A stretch of 64,000 nt of DNA from Luteibacter jiangsuensis (GCF_030812295.1 NZ_JAUSSK010000005.1:457772-521771); one strand, 5' to 3'; positions 19,464-31,393 are shown, numbered from the stretch's first letter. The notes: a model not told the origin generated them from the sequence alone. Numbers and translations: made by a program.

Positions 19464-20623
19464 GGATGGCCATCGCCGGGCAACGGCGGCTGGTCGCGCC
19501 GCGTATTCACGGTGACGTCGACATCCACGTCGACTTCCACCTGTTCGGTGGACGCGTCCGCGGCCGGTTCCATGTAGAGGTCGCTCTCGCGGTAGCGCGC
19601 GAAGACATAGCGCATCAGCACCACCACCACGGAGGCCGCAGGCAATGCCAGCAGTACACCGAGGAACCCGAACAGGTGACCGCCCGCCAGCACGGCGAAG
19701 ATCACCGCCACCGGATGCAGACCGATCTTGCCGCCGACCAGGCGCGGCACGAGCACATAGCCTTCGAGCAACTGGCCGATGGTGAAGACCACCGCGACGA
19801 GGATCACGTGCGCCCAGTCGCCGTATTGCACCAGCGCCGCGATCAGCGCCGCGACGAAGCCGATCATGAAACCCAGATAGGGAACGAAGCTGAGCAGACC
19901 CGCGACCATGCCGATCAGGGGACCGATGGAAATGCCGACCAGGGTGAGGCCCAGTCCGTAAAACACGCCCAGGGCCAGCATCACCAGCAACTGACCGCGG
20001 ACGAAGGCACCGAGCACCTGGTCCGATTCGCGCGACAGGTGGACCACGGTCGGCTCGATCGAGCGTGGCAGCAGGCGCCGGATGTGCGCGATCATCGTGT
20101 CCCAGTCGCGCAGGAGGTAGAACGCCACGACGGGAATCAGCACGGCATTGGTGATCCAGGTGACCACGCCCATGCCCGACTGGGTGACCTTGGCGACGGC
20201 CTTGGCGGCAATGCTCCCCACCGAGCCCATATGCTCGCGGATCGTCGCCAGCAGGCTGTCGGTATCGAATACGTTCGGGTCCAGCCGCAGGCGCGTCTGA
20301 ATCCACGGCAGGGCCGTGCCGCGCACCCAGTCCACGTAGCGCGGGAGGTTCTCGGCGAGGTTCTCGAACTGGTGCTGGATCAGCGGGATCAGCAGGAGCA
20401 CCACGCCGACGAAGACCAGCGAGATCACGGTGAACACGATGCTCACCGCCCAGGTGCGCCCCATGCCCAACCGCTGCAGGCGGTCTGCGAGGGGGTCGCC
20501 AAGGTAGGCGAGCATGGCCGCGATGGCGAACGGCATCAGCACCGGCGCCAGCAACCAGATCACGAAGACGATGACGGCGGTGATCGCAAGCAGCTGCCAG
20601 CGGCGCGAGGTGTCGTGGTTCAT
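19460..20623 (-). CDS. AI-2E family (PerM/YdiK-type) inner-membrane protein
   Basis: A 387-aa polytopic protein starting at ATG 20623. N-terminal transmembrane segments (about 9-30, 31-45 and 60-85) are followed by a soluble-looking segment around 100-150, then four or five membrane helices and the family sequence TIGQLLEGYVLVPRLVGGKI (about 300-320). The C-terminus is charged (VEVDVDVDVTVNTR). Members are called AI-2E transporters, but most, like PerM, have no proven substrate. It sits between the DUF2066 gene and hda; the ATGA overlap with hda implies coupled translation. Confidence 0.88.
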   Translation of the reverse strand: MNHDTSRRWQLLAITAVIVFVIWLLAPVLMPFAIAAMLAYLGDPLADRLQRLGMGRTWAVSIVFTVISLVFVGVVLLLIPLIQHQFENLAENLPRYVDWVRGTALPWIQTRLRLDPNVFDTDSLLATIREHMGSVGSIAAKAVAKVTQSGMGVVTWITNAVLIPVVAFYLLRDWDTMIAHIRRLLPRSIEPTVVHLSRESDQVLGAFVRGQLLVMLALGVFYGLGLTLVGISIGPLIGMVAGLLSFVPYLGFMIGFVAALIAALVQYGDWAHVILVAVVFTIGQLLEGYVLVPRLVGGKIGLHPVAVIFAVLAGGHLFGFLGVLLALPAASVVVVLMRYVFARYRESDLYMEPAADASTEQVEVDVDVDVTVNTRRDQPPLPGDGHP

Positions 20624-20696
20624 GCGAGTCCTGGTTCGTCGTAGGGGGTGCGCCGCCATCGTCCGGAAGCGGTGCCGGTGCGATGGTCGTCGATCG

Positions 20697-21689
20697 TCAC
20701 GGAATCCAGCGCACGGCGAGGTCGGCGCCATCGTGTGCGTCGGCGCCCAGTATGTGACCACCCGCCGCGTAGGCCGCCACCAGGCGTGCCAACGGCGCGC
20801 TGGCATTGACATTGAGTAGCACACCGTCGGCAGTGGCTCCCACGGGCGCCACGGATTTGACCGCGGGATCGTTCTGGAAGGTCGCCAGCAAGCCGGCGTA
20901 ATCGGCCGCCGAACGCAGGCCGCTCACCCAGACCTTCCCGCTGGAACTGCCGCCCTGAATGGCTGCGAACTGCCGGTCGAGCTTGTCGGCCATGGCGTTC
21001 GCACCATTGGCGAGCAGCGCGGCGCGGGCCTCGCCACTATCTTTCCAGGTGCCGGTACGGCCGGCGGAAACGAGGGTCCAGTCGGCCTGGTCGTCGCCGA
21101 TCTTGCCGACCAGGACCATGGCGGTGTTGTACCGACGGGCCACGGTCGCCACGGCGCCGGGATCGCCCTGGGCGATGGCCGCCGGATCCGGGAGCGAATC
21201 CGCCTTGGGCACGACGATCTGGTAACCGCGGGTATCGGCCATCTGCGCCAACGGCACCAGGTCCTGCTGGCCGAGAAGCGCCCCACCCGCATCGCGGACG
21301 ATCACCAGGACGGGCGGCTTCGGCGCCGCGACCGACGCGTCGCCCACCGCGAGCACCCGGCGGATCGCACCGGGATCGAAGACGATATCGAGGCTCAGCG
21401 GCGCCCCATTGGCGCCACCGGTGCGGGCGTACTGGTATTGCTGGACGAGCCCGCCAGGCTGTTTCATGGCCTCCGCATAGCCGGGTTTCCCGCGGGGGTC
21501 GGCCCCATTGGAAGCACGGGCGAGCACCTGGGTGAGCCCCGTGGCGAAGGCCTGGTCGCGCACGGCGGCGCTGGTATCGGCCACCGGCACCGTCACCGTG
21601 TAGATCGACGTCTGCGCCATGGCGGAGCCGGCGCAGGCCGCCACGAGGAGCATCCAAAAGACGAGGAAACGGGCTGGGCGCATGGTCAT
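20697..21689 (-). CDS. DUF2066 domain exported protein
   Basis: A 330-aa protein starting at ATG 21689 (AAGGGA upstream) with a signal peptide ending at SAMAQT. The body has the DUF2066 layout: an N-terminal [20 protein letters not shown], a repeated A-L-x-x-V-L-A-R helix, [14 protein letters not shown] and PPVLVIVRD. The family is uncharacterised and is repeatedly found between purM and hda in gammaproteobacteria. It is divergent from purM across about 130 bp that must hold both promoters; TATCAT at 21784-21789 is a possible -10 for purM. Likely periplasmic; function unknown. Confidence 0.8.
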   Translation of the reverse strand: MTMRPARFLVFWMLLVAACAGSAMAQTSIYTVTVPVADTSAAVRDQAFATGLTQVLARASNGADPRGKPGYAEAMKQPGGLVQQYQYARTGGANGAPLSLDIVFDPGAIRRVLAVGDASVAAPKPPVLVIVRDAGGALLGQQDLVPLAQMADTRGYQIVVPKADSLPDPAAIAQGDPGAVATVARRYNTAMVLVGKIGDDQADWTLVSAGRTGTWKDSGEARAALLANGANAMADKLDRQFAAIQGGSSSGKVWVSGLRSAADYAGLLATFQNDPAVKSVAPVGATADGVLLNVNASAPLARLVAAYAAGGHILGADAHDGADLAVRWIP

Positions 21690-21820
21690 GGCATCCCTTT
21701 GTGAAGGCGGGAAGTCTGCCCAAACCTTGGCATGGCGTCCATCCAGGGTATGTGCAGGAACCGGCCGCGCCATCGCTTGCTGCTATCATGCGCGGTTTCC
21801 AATACGTGCCGGAACCGCTT

Positions 21821-22858
21821 ATGTCCTCCGACCAGGGCTCCCTCACCTACCGCGACGCGGGCGTCGACATCGATGCCGGCAACGCCCTCGTCGAACGCAT
21901 CAAGCCGATGGTCAAGCGGACCTTCCGGCCCGAGGTGATGGGCGGACTCGGCGGCTTCGGCGGGTTGTTCGACCTGTCCGGCCGCTACAGGGAGCCGGTG
22001 CTGGTTTCAGGCACGGACGGCGTGGGCACCAAGCTCAAGCTCGCCCAGCAGCTTGGTCGTCACGACACCATCGGCATCGACCTCGTCGGCATGTGCGTCA
22101 ACGATGTGCTCGTGCAGGGTGCCGAGCCGCTTTTCTTCCTCGACTACTTCGCCACCGGCAAACTCGACGTCGATACTGCCGCCTCGGTCGTCGGCGGCAT
22201 CGCCCGCGGTTGCGAACTGGCGGGTTGCGCGTTGATCGGCGGTGAAACGGCGGAGATGCCGGACATGTATCCGCCCGGCGAGTACGACCTCGCCGGCTTC
22301 ACCGTCGGCGCCGTGGAAAAGTCCGCGATGAACGACGGTTCGTCCATCGTCGCGGGTGACGTCATCCTCGGCGTGGCCTCTTCCGGTCCGCATTCGAACG
22401 GCTACTCGCTGATCCGCAGGATTCTCGAACGTGCCGGATCGCCGCTGGACACCGAGGTCGGTGGCGTAAAACTGGTCGACGCGCTCATGGCGCCGACCAC
22501 GATCTACGTGAAGCCCATGCTCGAGTTGATCGCCAAGGTGGACGTGCACGGCATGGCCCACGTCACCGGCGGCGGGTTGAAGGAGAACATCATCCGCGTG
22601 GTGCCCGACGGCCTCGGCCTGTCCATCGACGCTTCCTCGTGGGAGTTGCCGGCGGTTTTCCAGTGGCTACAGCGCGAAGGCAACGTGGCTCCCGAGGAAA
22701 TGTGGCGCACGTTCAACTGCGGCATCGGCTTCACGGTGCTGCTCGCGCAGGACCAGGTGGATGCGGCGAAGGCATTGCTTGCCGGTCACGGCCTGGATAC
22801 CTGGGTCATCGGTTCGGTCGTCGCCGCATCGGGCGACGAACGCGTCCACATCGCCTGA
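21821..22858 (+). CDS. purM: Phosphoribosylformylglycinamidine cyclo-ligase
   Basis: A 345-aa AIR synthetase, the fifth step of de novo purine synthesis: ATP-dependent closure of FGAM to AIR. The start is ATG 21821 ([18 protein letters not shown]), the usual N-terminus. Motifs seen: [13 protein letters not shown] near 64, [40 protein letters not shown] and [14 protein letters not shown]. purN follows 8 nt downstream, forming purMN as in E. coli. Length and motifs are entirely standard. Confidence 0.97.
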   Translation: MSSDQGSLTYRDAGVDIDAGNALVERIKPMVKRTFRPEVMGGLGGFGGLFDLSGRYREPVLVSGTDGVGTKLKLAQQLGRHDTIGIDLVGMCVNDVLVQGAEPLFFLDYFATGKLDVDTAASVVGGIARGCELAGCALIGGETAEMPDMYPPGEYDLAGFTVGAVEKSAMNDGSSIVAGDVILGVASSGPHSNGYSLIRRILERAGSPLDTEVGGVKLVDALMAPTTIYVKPMLELIAKVDVHGMAHVTGGGLKENIIRVVPDGLGLSIDASSWELPAVFQWLQREGNVAPEEMWRTFNCGIGFTVLLAQDQVDAAKALLAGHGLDTWVIGSVVAASGDERVHIA

Positions 22859-22866
22859 CGCCTCTC

Positions 22867-23514
22867 GTGGAACGCCGCCTGCGTATCGCCGCGCTCGCCT
22901 CCGGACGCGGCAGTAACCTTGCCGCGCTCATCGCCGCCCGTGAGGACGGCCGGTTGCCGGTGGAATTCACGCTCGTGGGCAGCGACAAGGCCCAGGCCGG
23001 AGCATTGGGGATAGCCGCAGCGGCTGGCATTCCCACCATCGCGCTGAACCCGAAGGACTACCCCACGCGTGCGGACTTCGATGCGGCGCTGTTCGGCCAT
23101 GTCGCCCGGAGCGGTGCCGACCTGCTCGTCCTCGCCGGCTACATGCGGATCGTCGACGCGAGCATCGTGGCCGCATGGGAAGGCCGGGCGATCAATGTCC
23201 ATCCCTCGCTGCTGCCCAAGTACCGTGGCCTGCATACGCATCGCCGTTGCCTCGAGGCGGGCGATGTGGAGCACGGCGCCAGCGTGCACTTCGTCACCGC
23301 CGAGCTCGACGGAGGCCCCGTGGTCGCCCAGGCCCGCATTCCGGTGCATCCGGGCGATACCGAGGCCGACCTGGCCGAACGCCTGCTGGTCGAGGAACAC
23401 CTGCTGCTGCCCGCCGTGGTCGGCGCGATCGCCTCGGGCCGCCTGCGCTGGGATCGCGGCCCGGTGTTCGATGGCATGCCCCTGACACAACCGCTGGCCC
23501 TGACCGACCTCTGA
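22867..23514 (+). CDS. purN: Phosphoribosylglycinamide formyltransferase
   Basis: A 215-aa GAR transformylase using 10-formyl-THF, the third step of purine synthesis. The start is GTG 22867, giving MERRLRIAALASGRGSN, which places the GSN phosphate-binding loop at the usual position. The catalytic motif INVHPSLLPKYRG is intact (Asn and His present), as is GASVHFVTAELDGGPV with the conserved Asp. It is translated just after purM (8-nt gap) and followed by a REP-like hairpin that may end the operon. Confidence 0.96.
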   Translation: MERRLRIAALASGRGSNLAALIAAREDGRLPVEFTLVGSDKAQAGALGIAAAAGIPTIALNPKDYPTRADFDAALFGHVARSGADLLVLAGYMRIVDASIVAAWEGRAINVHPSLLPKYRGLHTHRRCLEAGDVEHGASVHFVTAELDGGPVVAQARIPVHPGDTEADLAERLLVEEHLLLPAVVGAIASGRLRWDRGPVFDGMPLTQPLALTDL

Positions 23515-23538
23515 TACCCCGCCCAGGGGTAAGCCCCA

Positions 23539-23620
23539 TGTGGGAGCCGATTCATCGGCGATCCCGCTGCAGCGGGCCAAGTTGAAGCAAGCACCCATCG
23601 CCGATGAATCGGCTCCCACA
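23539..23620. repeat. REP-like perfect inverted repeat
   Basis: Arms at 23539-23562 and 23597-23620 are perfect 24-bp reverse complements (TGTGGGAGCCGATTCATCGG plus CGAT on the left). The loop contains a second palindrome, CCCGCTGCAGCGGG, at 23563-23576. It lies between purN and the DUF3108 gene. The variable centre reads TTCAT here instead of CCCTGT in other copies, with both arms changed together, which argues for selection on base pairing. Confidence 0.85.
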
Positions 23621-23720
23621 ATACAAACACAATACAAATCGGGCTCCCTTCGACCGCCCGATCCCTCTTTGGCTGCCGGCCGTCGCCCCGCATTCAGCCG
23701 CCCCGGCTAAACTCGGTGGC

Positions 23721-24422
23721 ATGACGACCACGACCTTCCTCCGCGCCGGCCTCGCGCTGGCCCTCGCCCTGCCCGCCGCCGCTTTCGCCGCCGACGTGCC
23801 GCAGTCTTTCACCGCCACTTATCAGGTGCTCAAGGATGGCGGCCCGCTAGGCGAGGCCACCGTCACGCTGAAACCAGCGGGCAACGGACAGTTCGAGTAT
23901 TCGAACCAGACCAAGGGAACCTCGGGGCTCGCGGCCATGCTCGGTGCCAATGTGGCGGAGACCTCGCACTTCACCTGGTCCGGACAGGTGCCCCAGGCGG
24001 TGAGCTATCACTACCAGATGGATGCCGCGGTGAAATCGAAAACCCGCGACCTCACCGTGCAGGGCGGTACCGTGCAGGTGCAGGACAACAAGAAGAGCTT
24101 CAGTTATGCCGCTGTACCGGGCATGGTCGAACGCAACACCTTGCCGCTCGCGCTCGGGCTCGCGCTACGTGCGGGCCAGCAGCAGGTCGCCCTGCCGGTG
24201 GCGGTGAAGCAGGCGGTGGAGAACCAGCGGTTCACGGTCTCGGGCAAGGAAAAAGTCACCGTGCCCGCCGGCTCGTTCGACGCCATCCGTGTGGATCGCA
24301 CCGATGCGGATCGCGGCTTCAACGCGTGGTATGTACCGGCGAAATTCCCGGTCCCGGTGAAGCTGGCGCAGAAGGACGGCGGCGACCTCACCATGGAGCT
24401 GGTGAAGTTCGAGGGCCGCTGA
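23721..24422 (+). CDS. DUF3108 domain exported protein
   Basis: A 233-aa protein starting at ATG 23721. Residues 1-24 are a clear signal peptide ending AAFAADV, so it is periplasmic. The mature part is a beta-rich DUF3108 domain: FTATYQVLKDGGPLGEATVTL near the start, SYHYQMDAAVKSKTRDLTV, VTVPAGSFDAIRVDRT and the closing FNAWYVPAKFPVPVKLAQ. DUF3108 genes commonly sit next to purN in this clade; the function is unknown. REP-like elements lie on both sides, and the downstream one begins at the stop codon. Confidence 0.8.
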   Translation: MTTTTFLRAGLALALALPAAAFAADVPQSFTATYQVLKDGGPLGEATVTLKPAGNGQFEYSNQTKGTSGLAAMLGANVAETSHFTWSGQVPQAVSYHYQMDAAVKSKTRDLTVQGGTVQVQDNKKSFSYAAVPGMVERNTLPLALGLALRAGQQQVALPVAVKQAVENQRFTVSGKEKVTVPAGSFDAIRVDRTDADRGFNAWYVPAKFPVPVKLAQKDGGDLTMELVKFEGR

Positions 24423-24485
24423 TCGCCGACAGGGTCGGCTCCCACCCAGGCTCGCAAGCCTGGTGGGAGCCGGCCCTGCCGGCGA
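24422..24485. repeat. REP-like hairpin
   Basis: A long imperfect hairpin starting at the last base of the DUF3108 stop codon: outer arms 24422-24446 and 24462-24485 (CGCCGACAGGGTCGGCTCC against GGAGCCGGCCCTGCCGGCG), inner arms CCAGGCT/AGCCTGG. Located between converging genes (DUF3108 gene and murA), it probably helps define both 3' ends. Confidence 0.8.
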
Positions 24486-24525
24486 CTTGAGCGCCGGCGA
24501 TCAAAACGCCGGCAAATTCAGCCGA

Positions 24526-26081
<1,556 letters not shown>

Positions 26082-26154
26082 GGGTTCTCCGGTGATGGGG
26101 GGGGCGCCGCGCCGGTGAGGGTTCCGAAACGGACCCTGAACCACCCGTCGATGG

Positions 26155-26200
26155 CAGCGACTATAAAATGAGAATATGTAATGGTAATGGAAATCCGGTG
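26155..26200. promoter_or_regulatory. AT-rich divergent promoter region, ibaG / kdsD
   Basis: The 177-bp gap between divergent ibaG and kdsD contains a short AT-rich island in otherwise GC-rich DNA, with TATAAAAT at 26162-26169 (possible -10 for the plus strand) and several further A/T runs to about 26192. No convincing -35 was found, so this is a likely promoter location, not a mapped promoter. Confidence 0.35.
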
Positions 26201-26258
26201 TCGCAGAAATGGACATCCCGGGTAACCAGGGACTGCCCCACCCGGACAATGAGGTCAC

Positions 26259-27272
26259 ATGAACGCCCGCACCGCCCCGCCCGCCGACGCCCTCCATGTG
26301 AACGCAGACACCGTCATCCGTAGCGCCCGCAACGTCATCAAGACCGAGGCGGCGGCCATCCGCGCCCTGGAAGCGAAAGTCGATGCGGCCTTCGTCCAGG
26401 CCTGCCAGATGATCCTGGCCTGCAAGGGCCGGGTGGTGGTCTCGGGCATGGGCAAGTCGGGCCATATCGCGCGGAAGATCGCCGCGACACTCGCGTCCAC
26501 CGGCACCCCGTCGTTCTTCGTCCATCCCGGCGAGGCCAGCCACGGCGACCTCGGGATGATCCAGCCGGACGATATCCTGCTCGGCATCTCCTATTCGGGA
26601 GAAACCGACGAACTCCTCTACATCCTCCCGGCGATCAAGCGGCAGGGCATCGGCCTGATCTCGATCACCGGGAATCCCAAGTCATCGCTGGCCACCCAGG
26701 CCGACCTCAACCTCGACGCCAACGTCGCCTCGGAAGCCTGTCCCCACGGGCTGGCCCCGACCGCCAGCACCACGGCCGCCCTGGTCATGGGCGACGCGCT
26801 GGCCGTGGCGTTGCTGGAAGCACGCGGTTTCACCTCCGACGATTTCGCCCGCTCGCATCCGGCCGGCAGCCTGGGCCGCCGGCTGCTCCTGCACATCGCC
26901 GACGTGATGCACTCGGGCGACGACGTACCCCGCGTACGCCTGGAAGCCACACTTAGCGAGGCCCTGGTCGAGATGTCGCGCAAGCACCTGGGCATGACCG
27001 CGGTGGTCGATGCGGAGAACCGCCTGCTGGGCGTGTTTACCGACGGCGACCTGCGCCGCGCGCTGGACGACGATGGCGTCGACCTGCGCAGCGCCTCCGT
27101 GGCCCAGCTCATGACCCGCGGGCCCAAGACGATCGGTTCCGACAAGCTCGCCGTCGAGGCCGCCCAATTGATGGAAAAGCACCAGATCAACGCCTTGCTG
27201 GTGGTGGATGCCGGCGGCCATGCCGTCGGCGCGTTGAATATCCACGACCTGCTTCGTGCCCGCGTCGTCTGA
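26259..27272 (+). CDS. kdsD: D-arabinose-5-phosphate isomerase (KpsF/GutQ family)
   Basis: A 337-aa enzyme converting ribulose-5-phosphate to arabinose-5-phosphate for KDO/LPS synthesis. The ATG at 26259 has GAGG upstream. An N-terminal SIS domain (about 45-185) contains RVVVSGMGKSGHIARK, SGETDELLYILPAIK and HGLAPTASTTAALVMGDAL. Two CBS domains fill the C-terminus (about 215-330) and include GVFTDGDLRRAL. It is first in a kdsD-kdsC-lptC-lptA-lptB run, the standard LPS order, which supports KdsD over GutQ. Confidence 0.95.
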   Translation: MNARTAPPADALHVNADTVIRSARNVIKTEAAAIRALEAKVDAAFVQACQMILACKGRVVVSGMGKSGHIARKIAATLASTGTPSFFVHPGEASHGDLGMIQPDDILLGISYSGETDELLYILPAIKRQGIGLISITGNPKSSLATQADLNLDANVASEACPHGLAPTASTTAALVMGDALAVALLEARGFTSDDFARSHPAGSLGRRLLLHIADVMHSGDDVPRVRLEATLSEALVEMSRKHLGMTAVVDAENRLLGVFTDGDLRRALDDDGVDLRSASVAQLMTRGPKTIGSDKLAVEAAQLMEKHQINALLVVDAGGHAVGALNIHDLLRARVV

Positions 27273-27327
27273 ACGACCGGGCCCCGGCGCGCTCCCGGCG
27301 CGCCGCATCGTCCCCATATAGCGAACC

Positions 27328-27876
27328 ATGGCCTACACCCATTACACCGAGATTCCCGCCGACGTGGCCGAGCGCGCCTCCCGCGTGCGCGTGGTCGTGT
27401 TCGACGTCGACGGCACGCTCACCGACGGGCGCCTCTGGTACGCCGAGGATGGCCGTGAAACCAAGGTCTTCCACGTGCACGATGGCCTGGGCCTGAAAGC
27501 GCTGGAGCGCAACGGCGTGAAGGTCGCGATCATCACGGCCCGGATCAGCCATCCCGTGTCGCTGCGCGCCGAGGAACTGGGCATCGCCCACGTCTACCAG
27601 GGCCAGAAGGACAAACGCGCCTGCCTGGCCGGCTTGCTCGAGGCATTGCGCCTGGCGCCGGAGGAATCCGCCTTCGTCGGCGACGACCTGCCCGATCTTC
27701 CGGCCATGGGCATCGCCGGGCTCGCCGTGGCCACCGCCAATGCCCATCCCTGGGTGGCCGAGCGTGCCCATTGGCGCACGCGCCTTTCCGGCGGCTACGG
27801 CGCCGCCCGCGAAGTGGCCGACATGATCCTCGCTGCCCAGGGCAAGGCCGAGGCCGAGCGGGATCGCTGGCTGTGA
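27328..27876 (+). CDS. kdsC: 3-deoxy-D-manno-octulosonate 8-phosphate phosphatase
   Basis: A 182-aa HAD-type phosphatase releasing KDO from KDO-8-phosphate. Motif I is VFDVDGTLTDG with both aspartates; motif II is IITAR; motif III/IV is VGDDLPDLPAM. As in other KdsC proteins there is no cap domain, because the enzyme works as a tetramer. The stop overlaps the lptC start (GTGA), so it is co-translated with the LPS export genes. Confidence 0.95.
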   Translation: MAYTHYTEIPADVAERASRVRVVVFDVDGTLTDGRLWYAEDGRETKVFHVHDGLGLKALERNGVKVAIITARISHPVSLRAEELGIAHVYQGQKDKRACLAGLLEALRLAPEESAFVGDDLPDLPAMGIAGLAVATANAHPWVAERAHWRTRLSGGYGAAREVADMILAAQGKAEAERDRWL

Positions 27877-28472
27877 GCGTGTTCAACCTGCTGAAGGACC
27901 GTGGTGCGACGGGCACGGCCGGCATCCTTGCCGTCGTCCTCGGCGCCAGCGTACTGCTCTACTACTGGGCGGCGCCGGAGAAAAAGGTTCAGGACTTCGT
28001 GGGCCCGCCACGCTCCGGCTACGTGCTGACCAATTTCGACCTCGATTCATACAACGAGGAAGGCAAGCCCGCGTTCAAGCTGATCGCGCCACACCTCGAG
28101 CGGCGCGAGGGCGACGACTCGCTCTACATCAACGCCCCGGATTTCGTCCTCCCTTCGACCAAGGAAGCCGACATCCCGCCGTGGAAGGGCCACTCCCAGT
28201 ACGGTTGGGTGAACAAGGACGGCAGCCTGCTCAAGCTGCAGGGCAAGGTCCACATGGAGCGGCCGGCCTTCGGCACCACCCAGGCCGCCAGCATCGACAC
28301 CTCCGAGGTCACCGCGTGGCCCAAGGAGAACCGCCTGGAAACTGCCGAGGCGGCGCGGATCGTGCAGGGAAGCTCTACAATGGATGGCGTTGGCATGCGC
28401 GCCAATCTCGACACCAAGCACCTGGAGCTCCTCGATGCAGTCCATAGCACGTACCTGCCGCGCAAGCGCTAA
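27873..28472 (+). CDS. lptC: LPS export system protein LptC
   Basis: A 199-aa bitopic inner-membrane protein. The GTG at 27873, overlapping the kdsC stop by 4 nt, gives MSVFNLLKDRG, a short cytoplasmic start before the single membrane segment (about 10-29, GILAVVLGASVLLYYWA). The periplasmic part contains the LptC beta-jellyroll pattern YVLTNFDLDSYNEEGKP and ends at [17 protein letters not shown]. LptC links the LptBFG transporter to LptA. Its 3' end overlaps the lptA start by 38 nt. Confidence 0.92.
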   Translation: MSVFNLLKDRGATGTAGILAVVLGASVLLYYWAAPEKKVQDFVGPPRSGYVLTNFDLDSYNEEGKPAFKLIAPHLERREGDDSLYINAPDFVLPSTKEADIPPWKGHSQYGWVNKDGSLLKLQGKVHMERPAFGTTQAASIDTSEVTAWPKENRLETAEAARIVQGSSTMDGVGMRANLDTKHLELLDAVHSTYLPRKR

Positions 28473-29016
28473 GGCCGCCCTGTTCGCGGTGCTCGGCATG
28501 GCACTCGTGGCCAGCCTGCCCGTCGTGGCGAAGCAATCCGACCGCAACGAGCCGGTCGACGTCCACTCGAAGTCGTTCGACGGTTCGCAGCAACCGGCCG
28601 GCAAGGTGATCTGGACCACCAACGTGATCCTCACCCAGGGCACGCTGAAGATCACCGGCGACAAGGCCACCGGCTACCTGGATGCCGACAACAACATCAC
28701 CCGCGTGGTGGTCGACGGCAAGCCGGCCACCATTCACCAGCTCGACGAGCAGAACGAGCCGATGGACGGCCAGGCGCTGAACATCGACTACAAGGTCGAC
28801 CAGGACTTCGCCGTCCTCACGGGCAACGCCAAGGTCAAGCAGCCGGCCAAGGGCAGCGCCGAAGGCGACAAGCTCACCTACAACACCAAGGACAGCACGA
28901 TGACCGGCGAGAGCAATGGCGCCGCCCCCGTGCACATGACCTTCCAGCCGAAGAACAAGCCTGCCGCCGCCCCGGCGACGCCCGCGGCGCCGGCACCCGA
29001 CACGAAGAAGCCCTGA
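28435..29016 (+). CDS. lptA: LPS transport periplasmic protein LptA
   Basis: A 193-aa protein starting at ATG 28435, inside the end of lptC. The N-terminus is a signal peptide (cleavage near VVAKQ). The mature part is an OstA-like beta-jellyroll: [56 protein letters not shown] and [17 protein letters not shown]. The C-terminus has a Pro/Ala-rich tail (about 20 residues) longer than in E. coli. LptA forms the periplasmic bridge carrying LPS to the outer membrane. lptB follows after 4 nt. Confidence 0.92.
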   Translation: MQSIARTCRASAKAALFAVLGMALVASLPVVAKQSDRNEPVDVHSKSFDGSQQPAGKVIWTTNVILTQGTLKITGDKATGYLDADNNITRVVVDGKPATIHQLDEQNEPMDGQALNIDYKVDQDFAVLTGNAKVKQPAKGSAEGDKLTYNTKDSTMTGESNGAAPVHMTFQPKNKPAAAPATPAAPAPDTKKP

Positions 29017-29020
29017 CCCG

Positions 29021-29740
<720 letters not shown>

Positions 29741-29839
29741 CAGCATCCGGTTTCCTTTCGCGAAGCCAGCTCGGCGCGCCGCTGGTTTGCGGGGCCCGTA
29801 AGGGGTTACGATGGATCGGGAACCCCAAGCGTCGTAGGC

Positions 29840-31321
29840 ATGAAACCCGGACTCCAGTTTCGCCTCCATCAGCAGCTCACGCTGACGCCGCAGTTGCAGC
29901 AGGCCATCCGCCTCCTGCAACTGTCACAGCTTGAGCTCGAGGCCGAACTCCGCCAGATCGCGGAAAGCAATCCCTTGCTCGAGTTCGCGGAAGACGCCGA
30001 GTCCGAAACGGAGCCGGCCGCGGAAGACGGCTACGAGACTCCGGAATTCCCCTCGCGCGAAGACATCCCGGTCAAGGCGTCGAAGGAGGATGAGGAATCC
30101 ACCGTCACGCCGTCCGAGGAACTCGCTCCGGAATGGGACGATGACCGCTTCCACGGCGAGGCTGGCGACTACGCCGGTGCGTCCTCCCGCAGCGGCAGTC
30201 TCGACGAAGACGGCTTCGAGCCACAGAATGCCGCGCCGGAAAGCCTCCAGCAGCACCTCGAGTGGCAGCTCAACCTGTCACAGTTCTCGCCCCGCGACCA
30301 TGCCATAGCCACCGCGATCATCCACGCGCTCGACGAGGACGGCTACCTGCGTGATGGCGTCGAAGCGGTGGAAGCCGCCTTGCCCGCCGAGCTGTATGCG
30401 ACCGCGGAGGAGATCGAGGCCGTGCGCCAGCGCGTGCAACGCTTCGACCCCACCGGCATCGCCAGCCTCGACCTGCGCGACTGCCTGTTCTGCCAGCTTT
30501 CCCAGTTCTCGCTCGACACCCCGCATCGCGAACTCGCCATACGCGTCGTGAACGAGGAACTGGAACTGCTGGCACGCAACGACACCGCCAAGATCGCCCG
30601 CCGGCTCAAGGCGCCCGAGACCCACGTGGCCGCCGCGGCGGGCCTCATACGCAGCCTCGACCCTCGTCCCGGCGCCGCCCTGGATGCCACGCCCGTGGAA
30701 TACGTGGCACCCGACGTCTACGCCCGGCGCGAGAACGGACGCTGGCAGGTCAGCCTCAATCCCGACTCCCAGCCCCGGCTGGGTCTCAACCAGCACTATT
30801 GCAACCTCATCGCGCGCGCCCGCGGCGACGACGCCACCTGGATGAAAGGCCAGCTGCAGGAAGCGCGCTGGCTGCTCAAGAGCCTGCAATCCAGGGCCGA
30901 AACCTTGCAGAAGGTGGCCGATGTGATCGTCCGCCGGCAAAGCGCGTTCCTCGACTATGGCCCCGAGGCCATGCACCCGCTGGTGTTGCGCGAAGTGGCC
31001 GAGGAAGTGGGCATGCACGAGTCCACGATCTCCCGGGTGACCACGCGCAAATACATGCACACGCCGCGCGGCACCTTCGAGCTGAAACATTTCTTCTCCA
31101 GCGGCGTCGCCACCGAGGACGGCGGCACCGCGTCCGCCACCGCGATCCAGGCCATGCTGCGTAAGCTCATCATGGCCGAGGACGCACGCCGCCCCCTGTC
31201 CGACCAAGCCCTGGCAGAGGAACTGCATCGGCGCGGTATTCAGGTGGCACGACGTACGGTGGCCAAGTACCGCGAGGCCATGCGCATCCCCAGTTCCAGC
31301 GAACGCGTCCGCGCCAGCTGA
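29840..31321 (+). CDS. rpoN: RNA polymerase sigma-54 factor RpoN
   Basis: A 493-aa sigma-54. Region I is Gln/Leu-rich (MKPGLQFRLHQQLTLTPQLQ, then AIRLLQLSQLELEAEL) and meets AAA+ activators. An acidic region II follows (about 55-125, many Glu/Asp). The core-binding and DNA-binding domains include MHESTISRVTTRKYMHTPRG, a helix-turn-helix segment, and the C-terminal RpoN box ARRTVAKYREAMRIP. It follows lptB by 99 nt and precedes hpf. A sigma-54-like site lies just downstream of hpf. Confidence 0.97.
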   Translation: MKPGLQFRLHQQLTLTPQLQQAIRLLQLSQLELEAELRQIAESNPLLEFAEDAESETEPAAEDGYETPEFPSREDIPVKASKEDEESTVTPSEELAPEWDDDRFHGEAGDYAGASSRSGSLDEDGFEPQNAAPESLQQHLEWQLNLSQFSPRDHAIATAIIHALDEDGYLRDGVEAVEAALPAELYATAEEIEAVRQRVQRFDPTGIASLDLRDCLFCQLSQFSLDTPHRELAIRVVNEELELLARNDTAKIARRLKAPETHVAAAAGLIRSLDPRPGAALDATPVEYVAPDVYARRENGRWQVSLNPDSQPRLGLNQHYCNLIARARGDDATWMKGQLQEARWLLKSLQSRAETLQKVADVIVRRQSAFLDYGPEAMHPLVLREVAEEVGMHESTISRVTTRKYMHTPRGTFELKHFFSSGVATEDGGTASATAIQAMLRKLIMAEDARRPLSDQALAEELHRRGIQVARRTVAKYREAMRIPSSSERVRAS

Positions 31322-31372
31322 CACGCAAGGAACCCCAACGGAGGTCTACGGTCCCATAGGTTCAAGGCTAGA

Positions 31373-31393
31373 GGAACGGTACCCCTCCGTTCC
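31373..31393. other. Short hairpin in rpoN-hpf gap
   Basis: GGAACGG (31373-31379) and CCGTTCC (31387-31393) form a 7-bp stem with a 7-nt loop, in the 118-nt gap between rpoN and hpf and 47 nt before the hpf start codon. It could be an mRNA leader structure. No T-tract follows, so termination is unlikely. Confidence 0.3.
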
